From assembly GCA_013288285.1 (NCBI GenBank), contig JABDCE010000006.1:1-55147 (forward strand): a DNA stretch of 55,147 nt. The letters are read 5' to 3'. Positions 43,801-51,139 of the stretch are shown in pieces. A program made the translations under genes and the position numbers. The notes under the pieces are model-generated. The model had not been told where the DNA came from and searched no databases. It saw nothing but the letters and a program-made list of their open reading frames with translations. Numbering within the stretch: position 1 is the first letter of the stretch; each line of letters begins with the position of its first letter. The DNA is from Bacteroidota bacterium (GTDB lineage Bacteria; Bacteroidota; Bacteroidia; Chitinophagales; Chitinophagaceae).

Positions 43801-46800
43801 CTCCACGCACCACCACCTGCGTCACTCAACGCTGTAGTGGCGCCTGTACAAACTGTGGTCATACCGGTAATAGACAGCGGCAACAGGTCTACTGTTACTG
43901 TTGTTTCGGCTGAACATCCCGTAAGAAATGAGTAAGTAATTGAGGTTGTACCACCCGATAAGCCAGTTACCACACCAGTGATCGCATTAACTGCTCCAAC
44001 CGTTGTATTACTGCTCGACCAGTTACCACCGCCAGCATCACTCAGCGATGTGGTAGATCCCACACAAACATTCGTAATACCTGTAATTGCTACAGGTGAT
44101 GGATTAACCGTCACAGAAGTAGTTGCTGTACATCCGGTCGATAAAGAATAACTAACGGTGGCTGTCCCGCCAGATAGACCTGTAACAACACCGCTGCCCG
44201 AGCCAATGCTCAATGATGTGCTTGAACTACTCCATGTTCCTGATGAAGTGCCATCGGTCAATGAAATTGTAGAACCTGCGCAAACTGTAGACGCTCCGGT
44301 AATGCCTAATGGCGTAAGATTTACAGTAACTACCGCAGTTGCGTTACAACCGGTGGATAATGTATAAGATATTGTTGCTGTACCAGCAGACACGCCTGAA
44401 ACGATACCCGTAACTATGTCCACGGTGGCATTAGCTGTGCTGCTACTGCTCCATGATCCGCCGCCGGCATCACTTAATGCAGTAGTCAGACCACCGCACA
44501 CAGTCATTGTTCCGGAGATTGCCGATGGTGTTGTGTTCACGGTTACTGCGGCAAATGCGGTACAGCCTGCTGGCAACGTATAAGTTATTGTTGCGGTTCC
44601 CTGCAGAATACCGTTTACATCACCAGAAGCAGGCACAACGGTGACTGTAGGATCCAGACTGGTCCATGTACCACCGGATATTGCGTCACTGAGATTTATC
44701 GTTGACCCAACGCAAACATTACTCAGGCCCGCAATCGTCACAGGAGTTGGATTGACGGTAACCGGAGAACTTGCGCTGCAACCGGTTGATAAAACATAAG
44801 AGATAGTTGCCGTACCAGCCGTGACACCTGTGACAATTCCTGTAATTGGGTTCACCATAGCATTAGTAGTACTGCTGCTGCTCCATGCGCCGCCGCCACC
44901 ATCGCTCAATGCGGTCGTAAGCCCTTCACAAACTGAGGTGGTACCAGTAATACCCGGTGGCGTTGTATTTACCGTAATTGTGGTAAATGCTGTACAACCT
45001 GTAGACAAAGTATAAGTGATGGCCGAAGTGCCAGCTAAAATACCGGTTGCAATACCTGAACTGCTACCGATAGTGGCCACAGCAGTATTACTTGAAGTCC
45101 ATGTTCCCCCAGAAACTATGTCGCTCAGGCCTGTAGTGAGACCAACACATAAAGTAGGTACACCTGAGATAGCTGATACAGGATTAACAGTAGTTGTGAT
45201 GATTGCTGAACTTGAACAGGCTCCATTCGTTGCAGTAGCCGTATAAGTAACAACAGCTGCAGCAAGCGGGTTCAGATATACCGTGTCGGTAGCGGTGCTG
45301 GTGTAGCCTATCGTTCCTACTGAATTAGTATACAACTGGCTGGCTGGCGACCAGGTCACCGCTATAGGAGCCGAGTAATTTAACGCAATGCTGCCTGAAA
45401 TGAATGTCGAAACATCAGCAAATGTTGAGCTGTTATAGGCTATAATCGACCAGGTGCCATTAGGAACAGTAAATAATGCCGGCCATGATGTAGTATTAGA
45501 CAAGAAGCCTGCAGGGCCTACAGCACTTGCTGCATCTGCTGCAAAGGTTGCTGTGTATGGAGTAGTCCCTGTGGACAATGCAGTTGATGAAGACGAACTG
45601 ATAACTGTATTGGTAAAGCTACCTGCGCCTGAAGGCAGCGCCTGGTTGACAAGGTTAATGATCTTTCCGTTGGGGGCTACCAGGTTAAATATGTAATCAT
45701 GTACAAAACTGGAGGAGAAATTAAGAGTTACCGATGCACTTGTAATTGCTGCTCCTGAAGGGATGCCACTGATCACAAAACTATCGGGGACATTATCAAG
45801 AGGAGTATTTACCGGGAAATTAACTGTACCCGATGAGGCAAATGTAGGCCCTACAGCCCCACCAGCAGCGTAGATCATGCCTGGTGCAGAGCCCTGGCAG
45901 GTGGTTAAGGTAGTAGGCGTAATGGCTACAGATGCTGGAGACGGAGTGGCCGTAACTGTTGCAGTATTTGATGCAGAGCAGCCTGTTGAGGCCGTACCTG
46001 TAACAGTATAAGTAATATTGCTGCCGGGGTTTGCCGTAATGGTAGCACCTGTGGTAGCAGATAAGCCAGTTACCGGAGACCATATATACGTTGACGCACC
46101 AGATGCGGTCATGCTTAATCCCGTACCACCGGAACAAACATTGCCGCCTGACGGGGTAACACTGACGGTAGGAAGAGTATTATATGTAACTGTTCCCGTA
46201 GAAGATATATTAGATAAACTGGAGGCAGCACACGTAGTGGTGCACCAATAATAGGTAGTGGACGTAATAGGAGGAGTTGCATAGCTGGAGCTTGTAGCAC
46301 CGGAAATGCTCGTACCCGGCGGTGTTGGCGATGCAGAAGATGACCACTGATAACTAAGGCCGGTGCCTGTAGCGCCTCCGGTAAGTGTCAATGCGGAGGC
46401 TCCGCTTCCGCAAATTGTGGTTGGTATCGGCGAAACCGAGCCAGCCGTAGGGGTACCAGAACAAGGAGTAGAAACATTCACGGTCCCGGTTACTTGGAGA
46501 CCTGATGAACTAAAAATATACCAGGTACCTGAAGTAGACGTACCTCCCCAATTCACAATGCGAAAATAGACGGTAGTAGTCGCGGGTACATTCTGCAATG
46601 CAAGAACCCCAGTGAGGTCTACGCTGGGAGTGAGTAATGCGCCGGTACTTGTTGTATTGGTATATGCAAAGGCACCACCGGTTACATCGAAATAGGTAAT
46701 GCCATCAGTAGAATACTGGAGCTGTCCGTTTGATGGGCCTGTGCCGGACCTCCTGTAAAACAAAGACAATCCTGAGAAACTCGCCATATAACCGGAATTT

Positions 46801-47162
46801 GCTTTGGCTGTAAATGATGCATACTCATTGATCGAGATCGCATTAGCCTCACTCGTTCCCTGCCAGTTGGTGCCGCCCCAGGCACTACCAGCAGCGGTAC
46901 CCGTAGTGCTCACTCCGCTCCCTCTGGTCAAACCACCAATAGTAACATTCGCGGCTGCGGTAGTAGGTGTCCACGGCGATGGGCCGAAAGTGCTCAGTGC
47001 CGTGGGGCTACTTGGGTTCCATGCAGCGATGGTGATCTGTGCACTTGTCTTCACCGAACAAAAATGCAACGCAATAAACAGACAAACACTGGCAAATTGT
47101 TTGGCAATAACGACTCTTTTACTAACAAATGAATTGATCGTGTTTACAGATAAATTTTTCAT
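40857..47162 (-). CDS. Giant secreted Ig-like repeat protein with P-domain and T9SS sorting domain (2101 residues)
   Basis: The signal region ends near SAQ (residue 42). The N-terminal jelly-roll-like domain (about 43-225) contains YRRSGTGPS and YSTDGITYF. PKD/Ig-like modules follow (about 230-420). A region at about 424-600 resembles the proprotein-convertase P-domain (FVISGIPSGAAITSASVTL, DYIFNLVAPNG, then SIIAYNSS). Residues 665-1744 are 15 units of 72 residues of the same BIG2-like, two-Cys family as in the neighbouring gene. Further YQWxxNG modules lead to the sorting domain (SPNPSKGTF onward to HIVIEQ, about 2020-2101). The last 80 residues are close to those of the 1641-residue protein, so the two are paralogues. 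It is predicted to be surface-displayed by the T9SS. Confidence 0.92.
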   Translation of the reverse strand: MKNLSVNTINSFVSKRVVIAKQFASVCLFIALHFCSVKTSAQITIAAWNPSSPTALSTFGPSPWTPTTAAANVTIGGLTRGSGVSTTGTAAGSAWGGTNWQGTSEANAISINEYASFTAKANSGYMASFSGLSLFYRRSGTGPSNGQLQYSTDGITYFDVTGGAFAYTNTTSTGALLTPSVDLTGVLALQNVPATTTVYFRIVNWGGTSTSGTWYIFSSSGLQVTGTVNVSTPCSGTPTAGSVSPIPTTICGSGASALTLTGGATGTGLSYQWSSSASPTPPGTSISGATSSSYATPPITSTTYYWCTTTCAASSLSNISSTGTVTYNTLPTVSVTPSGGNVCSGGTGLSMTASGASTYIWSPVTGLSATTGATITANPGSNITYTVTGTASTGCSASNTATVTATPSPASVAITPTTLTTCQGSAPGMIYAAGGAVGPTFASSGTVNFPVNTPLDNVPDSFVISGIPSGAAITSASVTLNFSSSFVHDYIFNLVAPNGKIINLVNQALPSGAGSFTNTVISSSSSTALSTGTTPYTATFAADAASAVGPAGFLSNTTSWPALFTVPNGTWSIIAYNSSTFADVSTFISGSIALNYSAPIAVTWSPASQLYTNSVGTIGYTSTATDTVYLNPLAAAVVTYTATATNGACSSSAIITTTVNPVSAISGVPTLCVGLTTGLSDIVSGGTWTSSNTAVATIGSSSGIATGILAGTSAITYTLSTGCTAFTTITVNTTPPGITGTTSVCEGLTTALSDGGGGAWSSSSTTNAMVNPITGIVTGVTAGTATISYVLSTGCSASSPVTVNPTPVTIAGLSNVCVGSTINLSDAISGGTWTSLDPTVTVVPASGDVNGILQGTATITYTLPAGCTAFAAVTVNTTPSAISGTMTVCGGLTTALSDAGGGSWSSSSTANATVDIVTGIVSGVSAGTATISYTLSTGCNATAVVTVNLTPLGITGASTVCAGSTISLTDGTSSGTWSSSSTSLSIGSGSGVVTGLSGGTATVSYSLSTGCTATTSVTVNPSPVAITGITNVCVGSTTSLSDAGGGNWSSSNTTVGAVNAITGVVTGLSGGTTSITYSFLTGCSAETTVTVDLLPLSITGMTTVCTGATTALSDAGGGAWSSSNTSVAIVDPSTGVVTGVLPGTATITYSLATGCTTSVPVTVNLSPSNVTGTFHVCVGSTTALSDAGGGTWSSSNTSVATVVLGTGVTSGIFGGTSVITYTLSNGCTATTPVTVNTLPSSITGIATVCVGATTNLSDAGGGTWSSSITTAATVVTGTGVVSGVSFGTSVITYTLGTGCTAATTVTVNPLPSGITGVSSVCVGLSTTLSDVGGGAWSSSNTGVAIVASGTVAGVTQGTATITYKLATGCITTDAVTVNPLPSGISGGSNICVASNITLSDAGGGTWTSNNTSVATIVLGTGVATGVSSGTAVITYTLGTGCLITKTETVNPLPLSITGVATVCVGLTTTLTDAGGGTWTSSNTSVAIASPGTGAVGGVSAGTASITYTLSTGCTANTAVTVNPLPTAILGSTSVCISDATTLSDGGGGTWTSSNTSVATVDLVTGVVNGITASTATITYILATGCETTQTVTVNPLPLSIIGLGTVCAGLTTSLSDLTTGGTWSSSNTTLATVTPGGGVVTGISTGNPIITYTSPLNCVAITTATVNPLPSAITGTTGVCIGFTSTLSDAGGGVWTSSNTLVANVGSGTGIVTGIAGGTSSITYTLPTGCLTTSTATVNSVLIPSVGISSGTTDTICVGTILTFVATPVNGGSVPVYQWEVNGSVVGTTANFYSYTPANGDIVSAMLTSNAVCAVPDTASDSAVIVVLPNVTPSVSFSITPGDPVCQGSPAMFSAIPVFGGTAPTFRWTQNSINVATGPTYTYIPSNGDIIHCMMVSNIQCNLADSVFSTDTTVVVVPATTPVFAMNSLQGIHTYTGESDTFTAAVTTTVAHTYQWLINGVVLPGATSATFVSDTLSNNDSVTCVVTNTDVCGLSSSNSIIIGVSNVGIRPVAIIDNIAVSPNPSKGTFTVKGSLGITNDEQVSIEITDMIGQAVYKNVIVAVSGQINEHVKLSNTIASGQYILNVRSGVASKVFHIVIEQ
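41931..45170 (-). repeat. 15 tandem coding repeats of about 216 bases (2101-residue protein)
   Basis: 3240 bases encode 1080 residues, 15 units averaging exactly 72. Unit 10 is two residues shorter around the central loop. Most units keep both Cys positions. Confidence 0.88.
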
Positions 47163-47585
47163 GAAGTTTTTACTTTGGAGTGTAAGAATATATTACCTGC
47201 CAAAAGTAGAAGCGCACTATTACCAGCATGAAAAAATACTATTAAGAAAACATAAAGAAATCGTTACCACCTCCAACAAACCGAAAAACAAAAAACACAG
47301 CAATATTAATAACCAGCAACAGCGCACAAATTTCATTTACAGAAAAGCATAAGACACCTAAAAACCAATCCTGGTAAGCCATTTGAAGAAATAAAACAAT
47401 ACATACGCATCACAAATAAAACCAGAAAATTTTTCGCGCGATCATCATTGTGTTAAATAAAAATCAACTAATTATTATTTCACCATAAATTCTCCATGAA
47501 CTAATAATTACTTTTTCAATCAGCACTTCACGCACCATTCCGACAAGCTAATTTCGCCGAGTTATTCTACCAAACCAACAACATT
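47163..47585. other. Divergent intergenic region
   Basis: About 420 AT-rich bases between the 2101-residue gene (leftward) and the GEVED gene (rightward). No gene, tRNA or strong hairpin was seen. It must hold two promoters, but no full TAnnTTTG box could be placed with confidence. Confidence 0.5.
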
Positions 47586-49088
47586 ATGAGCACTATAATT
47601 ACCCTTGCAACAAGAAAAATAAAAATTGCATTACTCAGCATCCTGATCTTTCTAATAGCTGTTCAGAATACATTTGCCCAGTGTGCTACAGGTACAGCCC
47701 CGGCTTATACCAAGACCTGCTCGGTAGAATACTACCAATCTATAAATGCTACCGGCATTGGCGTAACGTCTACTATATCGGTGTCTGGCATTACCAGTTG
47801 CTCCAGCACCTATATCAATGATTTCGCCACACAGGGCATTATCACAATGGCCGGCAATACCGTAAACGTGAACATTACACGGGCAACGGGCTATACAGCT
47901 TACCTGAGCGTATATGCAGACTGGAACAATAACGGCATGTTCGACCTGTCAGAACTCTGCGGCACGCTCATGACCATCCCTTCTACAACCGGGGCAGTAA
48001 CTTATACCTTTACCGTCCCGCTCACGGGCATTGTGACGGGCATTCACCTGCCCATTCGCCTTTTCCTGTCTGAATCAGCTACCGGCTACCCATGCAGCGG
48101 TACATACGGACAGACCTACGACTTCTACATTATGGCCACATGCCCGCCTACAACACTTAGTATATCCCCAATAAAAGACAGCGTTTGCATTGGCGGAACT
48201 GGAGATACGCTCACAGCATCCGGAGCAGGAACAGGCGGAACCTATATCTGGGCTCCAACCGCCGGCTTATCGGCAACAACTGGCGCCATAGTAATTGCAA
48301 CACCTACAGTTGCAACAACTTACACAGTAACAGGAACTACCAGCATCGGATGTAGCGGCAAATCTACTGAAATGATAAAAATAAACCCATCTCCGCTCGT
48401 AGATACTGCCAGAGCAGAAGGTATTCTCAAATTTTGCTTCGGAGATAGTGTACTACTAACAGACACGGTGCGCATCGCAGGTTATACGTACAATTGGTAC
48501 AATGGCGCAACCCTCATTCCCGGGGCCACAGACACTTCCTATTATGCCAAAACAAGCGGAAGCTATACTATTGGAGTGACTAACTCATCAGGCTGCACTA
48601 CTTTATCCACATCTGTCGTGGTAACCGCTAATCCACTGCCCGCACCGGTAATTGTATTTGATGGTAAAATATTCCGCGTTGCCAAGTATTATAAGACCTA
48701 CCAATGGTACGAAAATAATGTAGCGATCTCAGGGGCCATCTACGACAGTGTTATTGCAAAAAGTAATGGCAGTTTCCAGGTAAAGGTCGTGGATACTAAT
48801 GGATGTGAAGATACCGCTGTAGTTTATGTTCTGAAGCGTCTTGGATTGGAAAATACGACCGGCAATTACAACATAAAAATGTATCCTAATCCAGCAAATA
48901 ATGTCCTCCATATTGATGCGCCTGTTCAGCTAAATGCAGTGATCAGCAGCGTTGATGGCAGAAAAATAAAAGAACAACAGAAAACAAACGAACTGAACAT
49001 TACATCACTGCCGACTGGAATGTATATCATCGAACTATTCGACGACTCCGGACAGAGATTAGCAATCCGAAAGTTCTTTAAAAACTAA
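47586..49088 (+). CDS. Secreted GEVED-domain protein with T9SS sorting domain
   Basis: A 500-residue protein with a signal peptide ending near TFAQ (residue 32). The GEVED-type domain (about 40-195) has the Ca-binding-like YADWNNNGMFDLSELCG and ends in GQTYDFYIM, where the usual GEVEDY is degenerate. A PKD-like module (about 200-275) with YIWAPTAGLSATTGAI is nearly the same as a module in the 2101-residue protein (IWSPVTGLSATTGATI). Ig-like modules follow. The sorting domain (MYPNPANNVLHI to FFKN, about 425-500) predicts T9SS export. The function is probably adhesion or ligand binding. It is divergent from the giant repeat gene and upstream of the nuclease gene. Confidence 0.88.
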   Translation: MSTIITLATRKIKIALLSILIFLIAVQNTFAQCATGTAPAYTKTCSVEYYQSINATGIGVTSTISVSGITSCSSTYINDFATQGIITMAGNTVNVNITRATGYTAYLSVYADWNNNGMFDLSELCGTLMTIPSTTGAVTYTFTVPLTGIVTGIHLPIRLFLSESATGYPCSGTYGQTYDFYIMATCPPTTLSISPIKDSVCIGGTGDTLTASGAGTGGTYIWAPTAGLSATTGAIVIATPTVATTYTVTGTTSIGCSGKSTEMIKINPSPLVDTARAEGILKFCFGDSVLLTDTVRIAGYTYNWYNGATLIPGATDTSYYAKTSGSYTIGVTNSSGCTTLSTSVVVTANPLPAPVIVFDGKIFRVAKYYKTYQWYENNVAISGAIYDSVIAKSNGSFQVKVVDTNGCEDTAVVYVLKRLGLENTTGNYNIKMYPNPANNVLHIDAPVQLNAVISSVDGRKIKEQQKTNELNITSLPTGMYIIELFDDSGQRLAIRKFFKN

Positions 49089-49142
49089 ATACCGTTCTTT
49101 GCAACATCCTTATTAAAAAACATTCAGGACTAAGTCTCTACA

Positions 49143-49916
49143 ATGAAGAAAATCACATCATTACTTTGGGTATTATTAATTTGTATTTCTATTCCTAATA
49201 ATCTCTATGCCTGGGGCAAAAAAGGCCACGCACTTGTTGCAGAAATAGGTTATACCCTCCTTGACAGCAATACAAAACTACAGGTAGTAAAGTATCTTGA
49301 TGGTATGTCACTGAGTGAAGCAGGCAACTGGATGGACAATATGCGCAGCGATCCCAGGTACGAATACATGAAACAGTGGCACTACGTAAATATTGAAAAA
49401 GGCAATCAATATGAAGAAACAAAAGAAGACAATATCATTAATGCATTAAACGCCGCTATCGGGAAACTTAAAAACCGGCAATCACTGAGTGACGAAGAAG
49501 TCAAAAAAAATCTATTGGTCGTTTTTCACCTGGTAGGCGATCTACATCAGCCATTACACGTTGGTTATGGCAGCGATAAAGGGGGAAACGCTATACAGGT
49601 CAAATATCTGGACAACTCATCGAACCTGCACCGGGTATGGGATACGGATATAATAGAAGGCGAGAAAATAACAATAAACGATTGCCTGCTGCTGTACAAA
49701 AATTTTGACAGCGCAGAGATTGCTCAATTAAAAGCAATAAACGTTGAAAGATGGATCCGTGAACCGAGGTCTTTACTGCAAAATGTTTATGCGATCCAGG
49801 ATAATAACGTGATTGATCAGGCGTATGTGGACAAGAATAAGAAAATAATAGAACAACAATTGCTGATAGCTGGCCTTCGCCTGTCGGCAGTGTTAGAGTA
49901 TGTTTTCAAATCGTAG
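49143..49916 (+). CDS. Secreted S1/P1-family nuclease
   Basis: A 257-residue protein with a signal peptide ending at LYA, so that the mature protein begins with Trp24, as required in this family because the N-terminal Trp binds zinc. The other trinuclear-zinc ligands are visible: His in WGKKGHALVAE, Asp in NWMDNMR, His in QWHYVN, His/Asp/His in FHLVGDLHQPLHVGYG, and His/Asp in LHRVWDTDI. S1/P1 enzymes cut single-stranded DNA and RNA and can remove 3' phosphates. Being exported, it probably digests external nucleic acid. It lies 54 bases after the GEVED gene and converges with the EEP nuclease gene. Confidence 0.95.
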   Translation: MKKITSLLWVLLICISIPNNLYAWGKKGHALVAEIGYTLLDSNTKLQVVKYLDGMSLSEAGNWMDNMRSDPRYEYMKQWHYVNIEKGNQYEETKEDNIINALNAAIGKLKNRQSLSDEEVKKNLLVVFHLVGDLHQPLHVGYGSDKGGNAIQVKYLDNSSNLHRVWDTDIIEGEKITINDCLLLYKNFDSAEIAQLKAINVERWIREPRSLLQNVYAIQDNNVIDQAYVDKNKKIIEQQLLIAGLRLSAVLEYVFKS

Positions 49917-49929
49917 TAGTGCCGCGTTA

Positions 49930-50964
49930 CTATTTCTTTTTTATCAGGTATATCAACACAGGGAAGTGGTCACTGTAACCATCATCCCATACGTGTGTCG
50001 CAGTAAATGACTTATGTGGCATGCCGTTGTAACGGCCACTACTATATACCAGGAAATCGCGGTTGTATATCTCGGAATTATAGTACTTCCATTTGTGATT
50101 GTCATTTTTCAAAAATGAACCAGACACCATGATCTGGTCAGGTAGATTCCACTCGCCCATGTAGTTCTCCGTACCCAGTCCTTTTTTATATTCGCTGACC
50201 CATGGATTATAGATATCCGTTAAGTCCGTCTGGTTTGCCGAAGCCTTCGCCTCAAGTACACCTGAGATACTTTCGCCAGTAGGGTTATCACTAAAATCGC
50301 CAATTATAAGTATCTTTCTTGCAGGATTTACTTTTAGCAGAGAATCTACTATCCGTTTGTCTACTGTTGCAGCCACGTTTCGGGCTGCGGCACTCATTGT
50401 TTCCCCCCATTGCCTCGATGGCCAATAGTTTACAAGAATATCCACCGTATCTCCAGCCGTTACACCAGTCACATGTAGCACGTCCCTTGCAGCTTTTTTC
50501 AGTCTTATAGTCTCTAATGGCACATGCAGCGGCTCCGCATGCAGCACCTCCAGGTACTTTGGGTTATATAACAACGCCGTACCCATACCACGCTCATCAG
50601 GCGTGTAAAACCATATGTACTTATAATTCCTGTTACTTATTCCTGGCTGATTTACAAGGTCATTCAGTACCTTTTCATTTTCTACTCCGGCAAGACCCAG
50701 TATCGCAGGGCCATCCGGTGTTATATCCATTCCCATCTTCTCAATTACAGTAGCAATGTTGTGGAGCTTGCGCGTGTATACTTGTTCAGTATAGTGATAC
50801 AAGCCATCTGGTGTGAAATCCATGTCATTCTTGTTCGGGTCATGTGTCGGATCAAATAAATTTTCACAATTATAGAACCCTATACCCATCACTTTATACT
50901 GACTCTGCCCACTTCCTCTATTAACGACCAATAACAACAACAACACAAAAGCTACATCTTTCAT
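49930..50964 (-). CDS. Secreted endonuclease/exonuclease/phosphatase (EEP) family protein
   Basis: The ATG at 50964 (MKDVAFVLLLLLVV) is chosen because it gives a proper signal peptide ending near GSGQ; the frame is open to 51021. This yields 344 residues. EEP motifs are complete: FYNCENLFD (Asn and Glu metal ligands), LAGVENEKVL, LVNYWPSRQWG, GDFSDNP (usually GDFND), and YSDHFPVLIYL with the catalytic Asp-His. The fold hydrolyses phosphodiesters in DNA, RNA or other substrates. It is divergent from the TonB receptor and faces the S1/P1 nuclease gene, forming a secreted phosphodiesterase pair. Confidence 0.9.
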   Translation of the reverse strand: MKDVAFVLLLLLVVNRGSGQSQYKVMGIGFYNCENLFDPTHDPNKNDMDFTPDGLYHYTEQVYTRKLHNIATVIEKMGMDITPDGPAILGLAGVENEKVLNDLVNQPGISNRNYKYIWFYTPDERGMGTALLYNPKYLEVLHAEPLHVPLETIRLKKAARDVLHVTGVTAGDTVDILVNYWPSRQWGETMSAAARNVAATVDKRIVDSLLKVNPARKILIIGDFSDNPTGESISGVLEAKASANQTDLTDIYNPWVSEYKKGLGTENYMGEWNLPDQIMVSGSFLKNDNHKWKYYNSEIYNRDFLVYSSGRYNGMPHKSFTATHVWDDGYSDHFPVLIYLIKKK

Positions 50965-51095
50965 CAGGACAATTTTTTTGCAAAGAAATCGAAATGCTTG
51001 CGTAACAGACTCCAGTAACAATTATGTAACTCAAATTTTATTCAACCTTAATGATAACGTAATCGCTAATAATGCTGTTGAGGTAGATTGCTTCA

Positions 51096-51103
51096 TAGTT
51101 TTG
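51096..51103 (+). promoter_or_regulatory. -7 promoter box of the TonB-receptor operon
   Basis: TAGTTTTG, a match to the consensus, 37 bases before the chosen ATG at 51140. It supports that start over the frame opening at 50978, which would run through the promoter. Confidence 0.65.
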
Positions 51104-51139
51104 CAAACTCACTATTATCAGTATAAATCACCTTCACGT

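Noticed and set aside
36721-45170. Regular repeats that could suggest a CRISPR array or satellite DNA
   Set aside because: The period is about 216 bases, the units are diverged, and they are in frame within two coding regions with conserved protein positions.
36088-46251. Many long plus-strand ORFs (60-180 codons) in the 36-47 kb region
   Set aside because: They are antisense shadows of the two repeat-protein genes. Their translations repeat the same PV-rich pattern set by the sense-strand codons, and they have no start signals of their own.
50978-51139. N-terminal extension of the TonB receptor by 54 codons
   Set aside because: The extension overlaps the divergent EEP gene promoter and the receptor's own -7 box, and the signal peptide begins only at the ATG at 51140.
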